64,000 bases of DNA. Origin: Curtobacterium sp. 9128. Lineage in GTDB: Bacteria; Actinomycetota; Actinomycetes; Actinomycetales; Microbacteriaceae. The stretch covers positions 2,604,001 to 2,668,000 of the forward strand of contig NZ_LT576451.1 in the NCBI RefSeq assembly GCF_900086645.1. Reading direction: 5' to 3'. This document shows positions 23,012-30,858 of the stretch, one piece after another (the first letter of the stretch is position 1; each line of letters opens with the position of its first letter). The position numbers were made by a program, and so were the translations under genes. Under the pieces are notes generated by a model that was not told the origin of the DNA, made no database searches, and was given only the letters and a program-made list of their open reading frames with translations.

Positions 23012-24340
23012 ATGACGACGGCGACTCCCACCGCACCGGCGAAGGGCACACCGTTCCGCGGACGCATCCGTGGGCGCGTGCTCATCCTGCTGTGCTTCAT
23101 GTACGCGATCTCGTACATCGACCGCACCAACATCTCCACCGCACTCCCCCACATCACCGAGGAGTTCGGCTTCAACGAGGCCACCGCCGGTCTCATCGTC
23201 TCCGCCTTCTCGCTCCCCTACGCCCTGTTGCAGGTGTTCGGCGGCACGATCAGCGAGAAGTTCGGGCCCCGCAAGGCGCTGTTCGTCATCACCGTGATCT
23301 GGGGCGTCGCGACGCTCTGGACCGGGTTCGCCGTCGGCTTCTGGACCCTCTTCGCCGCACGTGCACTCCTCGGGCTCAGCGAGGCCGCGGCGTTCCCGAC
23401 AGCGACGCAGGCCATGAGCCGCTGGATCCCGCGCGACCGGAACGGCTTCGCCCAGGGCGTGGTGCACTCGGCTGCCCGACTCGGCAACGCGCTGGCGCCC
23501 CTCGTCGTCGCCTACTTCATCGCGATCAGCGGCTGGCGACTCGCGTTCTTCGCCACCGCAGTGCTGTCCTTCGCGTGGGCCGTCGTGTGGTGGTTCTTCT
23601 TCCGCGACAAGCCGGAGTCGGCGAAGGGCATCAAGCAGGTCGAGCTCGACGAGCTGCCGCCCGTCGAGACTCGCGCGACGCGTCCCCCGGTGCCGTGGGG
23701 CCAGATGGCGAAGCAGATCCTGCCGGTCACCTTCGTCGACTTCGGGTACGGCTGGACGCTCTGGGTGTTCCTCACCTGGCTGCCGACCTTCCTGAGCTCG
23801 ACCTACGGCCTGGAGATCGGCGACTTCGCCCTCTTCACCACGCTGATCCTGCTCGCCGGTGTCGTCGGGGACACCGTCGGCGGCATGCTCAGCGACCGGA
23901 TCATCCATCGAGGCGGGAACACCCGCAACGCGCGACGCAGCATCCTCGTCGTCGGGCTCGGCGGGTCGCTCGTGTGCCTGATCCCCCTCGTCATCGGCCA
24001 GGGACTCCTCGTCGCCACGATCTCACTGGCGCTGTCGTTCTTCTTCCTCGAGCTCTGCAACGCGAACCTCTGGGCGATCCCGATGGACGTCGCACCGCAG
24101 TGGTCCGGGACCGCGTCCGGGTTCATGAACACCGGGTTCGGGATCGCCGGCGTGGTCTCGCCGATCGTCTTCGGACTGCTCATCGACGCGTCCGGGTGGC
24201 AGCTGCCATTCGCCCTGTCCTGCGCGCTCCTCGGCGCCGCCGCCGTCGTCGCCTGGTTCATGAAGCCGCAGCGGCTCACGATGACCGACGGTGTCCTCGA
24301 GGTCGGCACCCCGAAGGCGGAGCAGCAGCAGGCGTCCTGA
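23012..24340 (+). CDS. MFS transporter, ACS-like (organic anion) family
   Basis: Twelve-segment major facilitator probably moving a small organic anion; substrate not predictable. It has 442 residues. The N-terminal half has the ACS-type pattern YAISYIDRTNISTALPHI followed by the inter-segment 2-3 motif EKFGPRKALF; ARALLGLSEAAAFPTATQAMSRW is typical of galactonate, phthalate and hexuronate transporters. A charged cytoplasmic loop lies around residues 195-225. An ATG start is preceded by GAAGAGG. It is transcribed alone, divergent from uvrB, and followed by strong hairpins, so it is probably monocistronic. Confidence 0.88.
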   Translation: MTTATPTAPAKGTPFRGRIRGRVLILLCFMYAISYIDRTNISTALPHITEEFGFNEATAGLIVSAFSLPYALLQVFGGTISEKFGPRKALFVITVIWGVATLWTGFAVGFWTLFAARALLGLSEAAAFPTATQAMSRWIPRDRNGFAQGVVHSAARLGNALAPLVVAYFIAISGWRLAFFATAVLSFAWAVVWWFFFRDKPESAKGIKQVELDELPPVETRATRPPVPWGQMAKQILPVTFVDFGYGWTLWVFLTWLPTFLSSTYGLEIGDFALFTTLILLAGVVGDTVGGMLSDRIIHRGGNTRNARRSILVVGLGGSLVCLIPLVIGQGLLVATISLALSFFFLELCNANLWAIPMDVAPQWSGTASGFMNTGFGIAGVVSPIVFGLLIDASGWQLPFALSCALLGAAAVVAWFMKPQRLTMTDGVLEVGTPKAEQQQAS

Positions 24341-24393
24341 TCCCTCGCGGGGCCCGCCCGGTCCGCCGGGCGGGCTCCGTCGTGTCCGAACAT

Positions 24394-24455
24394 CGCACCC
24401 CGCTGTGTGCTTCGCGCCCCTGCATGACGGGGCGCGAAGCACACAGCGGGGTGCG
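24394..24455. terminator. Perfect 27-bp-arm hairpin after the MFS gene
   Basis: Arms 24394-24420 and 24429-24455 are exact complements around an 8-base loop, TGCATGAC. It is symmetrical, so it may end transcripts from both the MFS gene (+) and the acyltransferase operon (-). The stem is much longer than a typical terminator and lacks a T tract. Confidence 0.6.
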
Positions 24456-24474
24456 GTGCGGACGCGGCCCGCTG

Positions 24475-24520
24475 ACGGACGGGAGGCTCGTGGCGGCGTC
24501 GCCACGAGCCTCCCGTCCGT
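24475..24520. terminator. 21-bp-arm hairpin, GGGAGGC type
   Basis: Arms 24475-24495 and 24500-24520 are perfectly complementary around GCGT. The arm begins ACGGACGGGAGGC, the stem base shared with the pgl and trpA hairpins. Confidence 0.6.
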
Positions 24521-24569
24521 CGCGTGGTCGGCCCGCCCGACCGGTCAGACCGCGCATAGGTGGCAGGAA

Positions 24570-24608
24570 CGCGCGTGGGAGGTCGGAAAATCCGACCTCC
24601 CACGCGCG
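24570..24608 (-). terminator. 18-bp-arm hairpin after the acyltransferase gene
   Basis: Arms 24570-24587 and 24591-24608 pair perfectly around AAA. Less perfect complementarity extends outwards to about 24550-24630. It lies 29 bases from the acyltransferase stop (minus strand). Confidence 0.6.
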
Positions 24609-24637
24609 AAACGACCGCCTACGCGCGATTCGACCCG

Positions 24638-25864
24638 CTACGCGACCGCCGCCTGCCGCTTCGCGGCGCGTGCGGCACGCGCCTTCCTGGACGACAGCGA
24701 CGGTCGACCCGTGAGCGGCACGCTGAGGGGTGTCCAGCGGAACACCTCGGTGATCGCGACGGCGAGCACCACCACCAGCACGTACGTGACGAGCGTCAGC
24801 CACGGCTTCGGGACGAGGCCCTCGAGCCAGCTGTCGCCGTACAGGAGCAGCCAGATGACGAGCGGGTGGCTCAGGAAGATGCCGAACGAGCGGTCCGAGG
24901 CGTAGTCGACCGCCTTCGCGAGGCGACTGCCGGGGACGCGCTTGTCCGCCCACGCGGCACCGATCGCCAGGAACGCGACGAAGACGATCGTGCTCCAGAC
25001 GACCTCGATCGGCTGCAGCGGCGTCCCGGCGGCGTACGGGGAATTGCCCGCGAGCAGGTGGATCGCGAACACGACGACCGTCAGCAGCGCACCGCCGGCG
25101 AACGACCACATGATCGCGCGCCGGTACTTCCGGATGAAGCCGAGGAACCCGTCCGCGTGGTCGGCAGCGATGGCCCCGGAGATGATGAAGAACACGTACG
25201 AGAAGAAGAACTGCTTCTGGTACCCGTGCATCCACGCGTCCGTCGACGGGAAGTACTTGTAGCAGGCGAAGATGCCGAGCTGCACGACGAACGCGACGAC
25301 GAGCAGTGTCACGTGGTGCCGCCGGGTCCTGCGGACGACCCACATGATCGCGGGCAGCAGGAGGTACACCTGCATCGTGACGAGGAGGAAGTACAGGTGG
25401 TACTTCGCGGTGCCGGTGACGATCCCCTCGGCGTACGTCGTGACGAGCGCGGGGACGTCGCCGCGTTGCCCGGAGTCGAGCAGCCAGGCCGACGCCACGT
25501 AGACGAACGACCACGCCAGGTAGGGCACGCCGACGAGCAGGAAGCGCTTCGGCCAGAACACCGACATGGGCTTCGGGCGGATCGTGTAGCTGTACACGAG
25601 CACGAACGCCGTCAGGGTGAAGAAGACCAGGCGCGTGAAGTGCAGCAGCGACAGCAGCCCGGCGAGGCCGATGTCGTCCGACGCCATCGTGTGGCTCGTG
25701 GTGTGCACGCCGAGCACGCACGCGAACGTCAGGATGCGGAGGACGTCGATCTCGTACAGGTGCCGCGGCCGCCCCGCCGCGGTCCTGGTCGGGGTCTGCA
25801 CGCCGGTCGGGGCGACGCGCGGCGCGGCGTCCGCCGTTCCCGTGCCGGTACCCGTCGCGGTCAC
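24638..25864 (-). CDS. Membrane acyltransferase, acyltransferase-3 family
   Basis: Polytopic membrane protein that would move an acyl group onto a cell-surface sugar or lipid; acceptor unknown. It has 408 residues and about ten hydrophobic segments. The first segment carries the family His in ILTFACVLGVHTTSH, with RPKPMSVFWPKRFL and LYFLLVTMQVYLLLP typical of acyltransferase-3. The N-terminal 35 residues are Thr/Ala-rich and the C-terminus is basic. Its GTG start overlaps the stop of the acyl-CoA ligase gene by 4 bases, so enzyme and ligase are made together, a strong hint that the ligase supplies its acyl donor. Confidence 0.85.
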   Translation of the reverse strand: MTATGTGTGTADAAPRVAPTGVQTPTRTAAGRPRHLYEIDVLRILTFACVLGVHTTSHTMASDDIGLAGLLSLLHFTRLVFFTLTAFVLVYSYTIRPKPMSVFWPKRFLLVGVPYLAWSFVYVASAWLLDSGQRGDVPALVTTYAEGIVTGTAKYHLYFLLVTMQVYLLLPAIMWVVRRTRRHHVTLLVVAFVVQLGIFACYKYFPSTDAWMHGYQKQFFFSYVFFIISGAIAADHADGFLGFIRKYRRAIMWSFAGGALLTVVVFAIHLLAGNSPYAAGTPLQPIEVVWSTIVFVAFLAIGAAWADKRVPGSRLAKAVDYASDRSFGIFLSHPLVIWLLLYGDSWLEGLVPKPWLTLVTYVLVVVLAVAITEVFRWTPLSVPLTGRPSLSSRKARAARAAKRQAAVA

Positions 25865-27375
25865 GAGTGCTCCGCCATGCTCCGCACCCGGGCGCGCTGG
25901 ATCTTGCCGGTGGGTGCCCGCGGCAGGTCGGGCACCACGACGATCTCGACCGGCCGCCGGAAGCGGGTGAGCTCGGCGATGGTCCGCTCGGTCAGGTCGG
26001 CCACGAGGGCGTCGGCGTCGACGGGCTCGTCCGGCTGCGGGATCACGTAGGCGATCGGCACGCTCCCGAGTACGTCGTGCGGACGTCCGACCACGACGGC
26101 CTCGAGCACGCGGGCGTCGCCGAGCAGGACGTCCTCGACCTCGGAGGGGTAGACCTTCTCGCCGCCGCGGTTGATCACGTCGTCCGACCGTCCGGCCAGC
26201 GACACCCAGCCGTCCTCCGACACCGATCCGACGTCGCCCGTGGAGAGCCAGCCGTCGGCGTCGAAGCGTTCCGCCGCGCGGCCGAACAGGTACGAGTGCA
26301 CGATGCCGGGTCCGCGGACCCAGAGCGCGCCGACCTCGCCGGCGGGCAGCGGGGCGCCGTCCTCGCCGCGGACCTGCACCTCGGAGCCGACGGGCACGCC
26401 GACCGTGCCGAGTCGCGCCGGAGCGTCGAGCGGCGTCGCGGTGATCTGGCTCGCGCCCTCGGTCATCCCCCAGCTCACGACGAGCGGGGTGTCGCCGAGC
26501 GCCGTGCGGACCGGGTCGGGCAGTGGCGCCGACGCGCTGCGGACGAAGCGCAGGCTGGGCGGGAAGTCGAGGGGGCCGGTCTTCGCGAGCACCGCGAGGA
26601 TCGCCGGGACCGCGTTCAGCCAGGTGATGCGCCGTTCGGCGAGCAACTCCCAGAACCCGGTGCGACGGAAGCGCCGGTCGAGCACGAGCGTCGCGCCCGC
26701 CACCAGCGTCGCGAGCAGCCCGACGACCTCGGCGTTGACGTGGAAGAGCGGCAGGGAGTTGAACCCGCGGTCGTCCGAGTCGAGCTGGTTGTGCTGCGCG
26801 ACCGCCCGGGCGACGAAGAGCAGCTGCGACTCCGGGAGTTCGACGCCCTTCGGCATGCCCGTCGAGCCCGAGGTGAACAGGACCACGGAGCCCTCGCCGG
26901 GAGCGTCCGGGGCATCGCCCGGCAGGTCGCCGTCACGGACGTCCGCCGGGAGGCCCGTGGCCGGGTCGACGCGCGCGGCGGGCGTCCCGGGGATGGTCGA
27001 GTCCACCTCGCGATCGGACACCACGATGGAGGCTCCACCGAGCAGGTCGGCGAGCCGGGCCGGCTCGGTGACCGGCTGTCCGGTGTCGACCGGGACCGCT
27101 CGACGACCGGTGGCGATCGCAGCGAGGTGCACCACCGCGAACGCGAGCGGGTCGCCGACGTCGACGAGGACCGCGCCGGACGAAGGGATGCCGATCACGT
27201 CGAACGTCGACGCCCAGGCGCCCACCGCGGCATCGAGGGCGCCGTAGCGCAGGACCCGGTCGGACCGGGCGTCCTCGAGGAAGACGCGATCCGTGTCCGC
27301 GGAGGCGCGCTCCCGGATCAACGAGCGGAGATCGGCGGGTGCGGGTTCGGGTGATCGACCATCGTGCTGCACCAC
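25861..27375 (-). CDS. AMP-dependent acyl-CoA synthetase/ligase
   Basis: Activates a carboxylic acid with ATP to an acyl adenylate and then probably to acyl-CoA. It has 504 residues from the chosen GTG (27375; a second GTG follows immediately at 27372). The P-loop FTSGSTGMPKG is at 167-177, the WGMTEG motif near 302-307, STGD at 378-381, SDDVINRGGEKVYP in the hinge, and the catalytic Lys of PTGKIQR at 491. Nothing upstream of 27375 resembles the family. It starts 19 bases after the hydrolase stop and overlaps the acyltransferase gene. Acid substrate unknown. Confidence 0.88.
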   Translation of the reverse strand: MVQHDGRSPEPAPADLRSLIRERASADTDRVFLEDARSDRVLRYGALDAAVGAWASTFDVIGIPSSGAVLVDVGDPLAFAVVHLAAIATGRRAVPVDTGQPVTEPARLADLLGGASIVVSDREVDSTIPGTPAARVDPATGLPADVRDGDLPGDAPDAPGEGSVVLFTSGSTGMPKGVELPESQLLFVARAVAQHNQLDSDDRGFNSLPLFHVNAEVVGLLATLVAGATLVLDRRFRRTGFWELLAERRITWLNAVPAILAVLAKTGPLDFPPSLRFVRSASAPLPDPVRTALGDTPLVVSWGMTEGASQITATPLDAPARLGTVGVPVGSEVQVRGEDGAPLPAGEVGALWVRGPGIVHSYLFGRAAERFDADGWLSTGDVGSVSEDGWVSLAGRSDDVINRGGEKVYPSEVEDVLLGDARVLEAVVVGRPHDVLGSVPIAYVIPQPDEPVDADALVADLTERTIAELTRFRRPVEIVVVPDLPRAPTGKIQRARVRSMAEHS

Positions 27376-27394
27376 CCAATGGTAGTTCTCGTTC

Positions 27395-28507
27395 CTATGA
27401 CGTCCCGGAGGACGTCGTCGGGGCCGCCTGTGGGACGTCGGTGGCACCGGCATCCGGTCCGGGCTCGATGGGGAGCGGGAACCGCCGGAGCAGCCACTGC
27501 CACAGCCCGAGCATCCGCGGCTGTCCGTCGTCCGCGAGCGGTGTGGTGTCCTTGATGATGCGCGAGTGCGACTCGTCCGGCGTCCCCACCTCGATGTCGG
27601 TGAGGATGGCGTGCGGGTCCCAGCCGTCCGGCGGCGCTGCGGTGTCCGTGCGCCACGGGCCGTCCGGTCCACCCGACGTCGCGGGTGCGTCGAGTCCGAG
27701 GACCCGCCACGAACCACGGATGCGCGGACCGAAGACGTCACGGACGTCGTCGATCGCGTACATCTTCGACGCAGGGGTCCGACCGGGACGGTCCATCCAC
27801 GCCGCGTGTGCCGGCCCGAGTGACTCCACCGGCGACGAGAACATCAGCGCGCCGAGGACCGGACGGATGTGCGCGATGTAGGCGGCCTCTCCCCCGCCCT
27901 GCGAGTGCCCGGCGACGACGATGTCCTGCCAGGCGATGTCCTCGTTCGAGGCGACGAAGCGGCCCCAGCCGCCCTTCGGGTCGACGTCGTCGAGGTGCGC
28001 GATGGCGTCGCGGAACCGGGAGACGATCGATCCGGCCGGAGACACCTTGCTGAACTCGGACTGCCTCGTGCCGTCGAACCGGTTCCGCTGCACCTGTCCG
28101 TAGCACTGCGGATCGGCCTCGCACGTGCCGGACAGGGTCTTGCCGAGGTTCCAGTAGTCGAGCCCGAGCACGTGGTAGCCGTCACCGAGCGCCGTGGTGA
28201 GGAAGCGCTGGTACTGGGCGGGCTTCGCCCTGGTGGCGGGGAGGAACAGGAGCAGCGGGCCGTCCGACGCCGTCCTGGCCGCGAAGTCGTCACGGTTCGG
28301 CTCCAGCCGCTCGCCGTCGATCGCGCCGAGCCGGAAGCGGTGGAACTCGTCCTGCGGACCGTGTGTGTTGCGTGGCTGGGCGTTCGCGGGCTGCCGTCCG
28401 TGGTCCTCGACGCGCTGCTCGCCCATCACGTTCGCCGCGACGAGTGCCGCGGCGCCGATCGCCACCAGGACGACCAGCGCGATGACGATCAGCAGACGGT
28501 GCCTCAT
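27395..28507 (-). CDS. Membrane-anchored alpha/beta hydrolase
   Basis: Probable esterase or lipase-like hydrolase held on the outer face of the membrane. It has 370 residues: an N-terminal hydrophobic anchor (about 5-27), then a soluble domain with LLLFLPATRAKP, GLDYWNLGKT, and the nucleophile elbow AGHSQGG with Ser202. His314 (DESHSR) is a candidate triad member, and Cys129/Cys135 could form a disulfide. The ATG at 28507 overlaps the coaE stop by 4 bases; the upstream in-frame extension is inside coaE and rejected. It precedes the acyl-CoA ligase and acyltransferase genes, so it may release or trim the acyl group they use. Confidence 0.8.
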   Translation of the reverse strand: MRHRLLIVIALVVLVAIGAAALVAANVMGEQRVEDHGRQPANAQPRNTHGPQDEFHRFRLGAIDGERLEPNRDDFAARTASDGPLLLFLPATRAKPAQYQRFLTTALGDGYHVLGLDYWNLGKTLSGTCEADPQCYGQVQRNRFDGTRQSEFSKVSPAGSIVSRFRDAIAHLDDVDPKGGWGRFVASNEDIAWQDIVVAGHSQGGGEAAYIAHIRPVLGALMFSSPVESLGPAHAAWMDRPGRTPASKMYAIDDVRDVFGPRIRGSWRVLGLDAPATSGGPDGPWRTDTAAPPDGWDPHAILTDIEVGTPDESHSRIIKDTTPLADDGQPRMLGLWQWLLRRFPLPIEPGPDAGATDVPQAAPTTSSGTS

Positions 28508-29106
28508 CGTCCGACCCGGGACCACACCTCGTCCGCGGACCGGATGGTGTCGGCCACGGAGCCCGTGGCGTCGACGACGTGGTCCGCGAGCGCGAGGCGC
28601 TCCGCGTCGGAGGCCTGTGCACCGACGCGCCGTTCGGCCTCGGCACGGGACATCCCACGGTGTGCCACGAGTCGTTCGATGCGGTCGGCCGCCGGGGCGT
28701 CGACGACCACGACGGCGTCGAACTGCAGCGGGCGGTCCGCCTTCGCCTCGGCGAGGAGCGGCACGTCGTACACCACGACCGCGTCGGGGTCCGCTGCGGC
28801 GGCGGCGTCGAACGCGAGCTGGGCGAGGCGCCACACCTCCGGGTGGGTGATCGCCTCGAGGTCCTTCCGTGCCGCTGGATCAGCGAACACGACCGTGCCG
28901 AGCGCAGGGCGGTCGAGCGAGCCGTCGGCAGCGATCACATCGGGACCGAACCGCTCCGCGACACGTGCAAGCCCCCGGCTGCCGGGAGCGACGGCGTCCC
29001 GTGCCAGCCGGTCCGCATCGACGATGACCGCGCCGTGCTCGGCCCACCGACGCGACACGGTCGACTTCCCCGCGGCGATGCCGCCCGTCAGTCCGATGAT
29101 GCGCAC
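28504..29106 (-). CDS. coaE: Dephospho-CoA kinase
   Basis: Last step of coenzyme A synthesis: phosphorylates the ribose 3'-OH of dephospho-CoA. It has 200 residues. The Walker A motif GLTGGIAAGKSTVS is at residues 5-18, DADRLARDAVAPGSRGL follows, and VVYDVPLLAEAK is the family lid region. The GTG at 29106 is chosen because it puts the P-loop at the usual distance from the N-terminus; a longer in-frame version would cross the rpsA terminator hairpin. The coaE-rpsA adjacency is conserved in actinobacteria; the acyl cassette fused downstream by overlapping codons is not part of that conserved order. Confidence 0.95.
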   Translation of the reverse strand: MRIIGLTGGIAAGKSTVSRRWAEHGAVIVDADRLARDAVAPGSRGLARVAERFGPDVIAADGSLDRPALGTVVFADPAARKDLEAITHPEVWRLAQLAFDAAAAADPDAVVVYDVPLLAEAKADRPLQFDAVVVVDAPAADRIERLVAHRGMSRAEAERRVGAQASDAERLALADHVVDATGSVADTIRSADEVWSRVGR

Positions 29107-29138
29107 GGCAACAGCGTACGGGTCGGACGCTCCCGAAA

Positions 29139-29181
29139 CGCCGGAAGCCCGGCACCCTCTCGGGGTGCCGGGCTTCCGGCG
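29139..29181 (-). terminator. rpsA terminator hairpin
   Basis: CGCCGGAAGCCCGGCACCC (29139-29157) and its exact complement (29163-29181) make a 19-bp stem with a 5-base loop, starting 33 bases after the rpsA stop on the minus strand and ending just before coaE. Confidence 0.8.
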
Positions 29182-29214
29182 CACTCGGTGCTACGCAAGG
29201 CAGCACCGGCTCGA

Positions 29215-30672
29215 TCAGTTGGTCGAGCTGAGCTTCTCGCGGAGCGCCGCGAGCGATGCGTCGTCGGCCAGGGTGCCCTGACCGGCCTGCTCGCTCGTGA
29301 ACGACGAGGAAGCGCTGGCCGGGAGGTCGAAGCCACCCTGCGCCTCTTCGGTCAGCGACTTGGCGACCTGCGCCTTGTGCGCCTCCCAGCGACCCTGAGC
29401 GGCGGCGTACTGACGCTCCCACTCTTCGCGCTGAGTGTCGTAGCCCTCGAGCCACTCGTTGGTGTCCGGGTCGAAGCCGTCCGGGTACTTGTAGTCACCC
29501 TTGTCGTCGTACTCCGTCGGCATGCCGTAGAGCGCCGGGTCGAACTCGCTGCCCTCGGGGTCGACGCCCTCGTTCGCCTGCTTGAGGCTGAGCGAGATGC
29601 GGCGACGGTCGAGGTCGATGTCGATGATCTTCACGAAGACCTCGTCGCCGACCGAGACGACCTGCTCGGCGAGCTCGACGTGCTTGTTCGAGAGCTCCGA
29701 GATGTGGACGAGGCCCTCGATGCCGTCCGCGACGCGGACGAAGGCACCGAACGGCACGAGCTTCGTGACCTTGCCCGGTGCGATCTGACCGATCGCGTGG
29801 GTGCGGGCGAAGACCTGCCACGGGTCTTCCTGGGTGGCCTTGAGCGAGAGCGACACGCGCTCGCGGTCCAGGTCCACCTCGAGGATCTCGACGGTGACTT
29901 CCTGACCGACCTCGACGACCTCGCTGGCGTGCTCGATGTGCTTCCAGCTGAGCTCCGAGACGTGGACGAGACCGTCGACGCCGCCGAGGTCGACGAACGC
30001 ACCGAAGTTGACGATCGACGAGACGACGCCCTTGCGGACCTGGCCCTTGTGGAGGTTGTTGAGGAACGTGGTGCGCGACTCGGACTGCGTCTGCTCGAGC
30101 AGGGCGCGGCGCGAGAGGACCACGTTGTTGCGGTTCTTGTCGAGCTCGAGGATCTTCGCCTCGATCTCCTGGCCGAGGTACGGCGTCAGGTCGCGGACGC
30201 GACGCAGCTCGATGAGCGAAGCCGGGAGGAAGCCACGGAGACCGATGTCCACGATGAGGCCACCCTTGACGACCTCGATGACGGTGCCGGTGACGACCCC
30301 GTCGGACTCCTTGATCTTCTCGACGTCGCCCCACGCACGCTCGTACTGCGCACGCTTCTTCGACAGGATGAGGCGGCCTTCCTTGTCCTCCTTCTGGAGA
30401 ACCAGGGCCTCGACCTCGTCACCGACGTTGACGACCTCGTTGGGGTCGACGTCGTGCTTGATCGAGAGCTCGCGCGAGGGGATGACGCCCTCGGTCTTGT
30501 AACCGACGTCGAGGAGGACCTCGTCGCGGTCGATCTTCACGACGGTGCCGGAGATGAGATCGCCGTCGTTGAAGAACTTCAGGGTCTTCTCGACCTCGGC
30601 CAGGAAGTCATCAGCCGAACCGATGTCGTTGATGGCGACCTGCTTAGGAGCCTTGGTCGTAGTGGTTGTCAT
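29215..30672 (-). CDS. rpsA: 30S ribosomal protein S1
   Basis: RNA-binding ribosomal protein that helps mRNA docking. It has 485 residues with four consecutive S1/OB repeats: about 35-105 (GDLISGTVVKIDRDEVLLDVGYKTEG), 120-190, 205-275 (GQVRKGVVSSIVNFGAFVDLGGVDGLVH) and 290-360 (IGQIAPGKVTKLVPFGAFVRV), then an acidic and aromatic C-terminal tail. The ATG at 30672 gives MTTTTTKAPKQVAINDIG, the common Microbacteriaceae-type N-terminus; longer in-frame starts run into the promoter. A GGAG is 9 bases upstream. A good -35/-10 pair lies about 110 bases before the start. Confidence 0.97.
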   Translation of the reverse strand: MTTTTTKAPKQVAINDIGSADDFLAEVEKTLKFFNDGDLISGTVVKIDRDEVLLDVGYKTEGVIPSRELSIKHDVDPNEVVNVGDEVEALVLQKEDKEGRLILSKKRAQYERAWGDVEKIKESDGVVTGTVIEVVKGGLIVDIGLRGFLPASLIELRRVRDLTPYLGQEIEAKILELDKNRNNVVLSRRALLEQTQSESRTTFLNNLHKGQVRKGVVSSIVNFGAFVDLGGVDGLVHVSELSWKHIEHASEVVEVGQEVTVEILEVDLDRERVSLSLKATQEDPWQVFARTHAIGQIAPGKVTKLVPFGAFVRVADGIEGLVHISELSNKHVELAEQVVSVGDEVFVKIIDIDLDRRRISLSLKQANEGVDPEGSEFDPALYGMPTEYDDKGDYKYPDGFDPDTNEWLEGYDTQREEWERQYAAAQGRWEAHKAQVAKSLTEEAQGGFDLPASASSSFTSEQAGQGTLADDASLAALREKLSSTN

Positions 30673-30782
30673 GTAGAGATTGCTCCGAACGGACATGAGT
30701 CGGGCCAGGGCGACACGGGAGAATGACTCCCACATGGCATCGCGGTGGCGGTTGATTGTGGTGACGCGGATTGCGCCGCACA

Positions 30783-30812
30783 AGTCTAACCGGTGCGCGC
30801 GACCCCCCACAA
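30783..30812 (-). promoter_or_regulatory. Predicted rpsA promoter
   Basis: On the minus strand TTGTGG (30812-30807) and TAGACT (30788-30783) are separated by 18 bases, close to the actinobacterial housekeeping consensus. The leader would be about 105 nt. Confidence 0.5.
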
Positions 30813-30858
30813 GCGGGTGTGTCACCCGTGTCGCGGGGCGTCACACGAACCGGTGCGG

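Noticed and set aside
24338..24470. Open frames through the 27-bp hairpin in both directions (HRTPLCASRP-type translation)
   Set aside because: The symmetric translation arises from the palindrome itself; no start or ribosome site and no family match.
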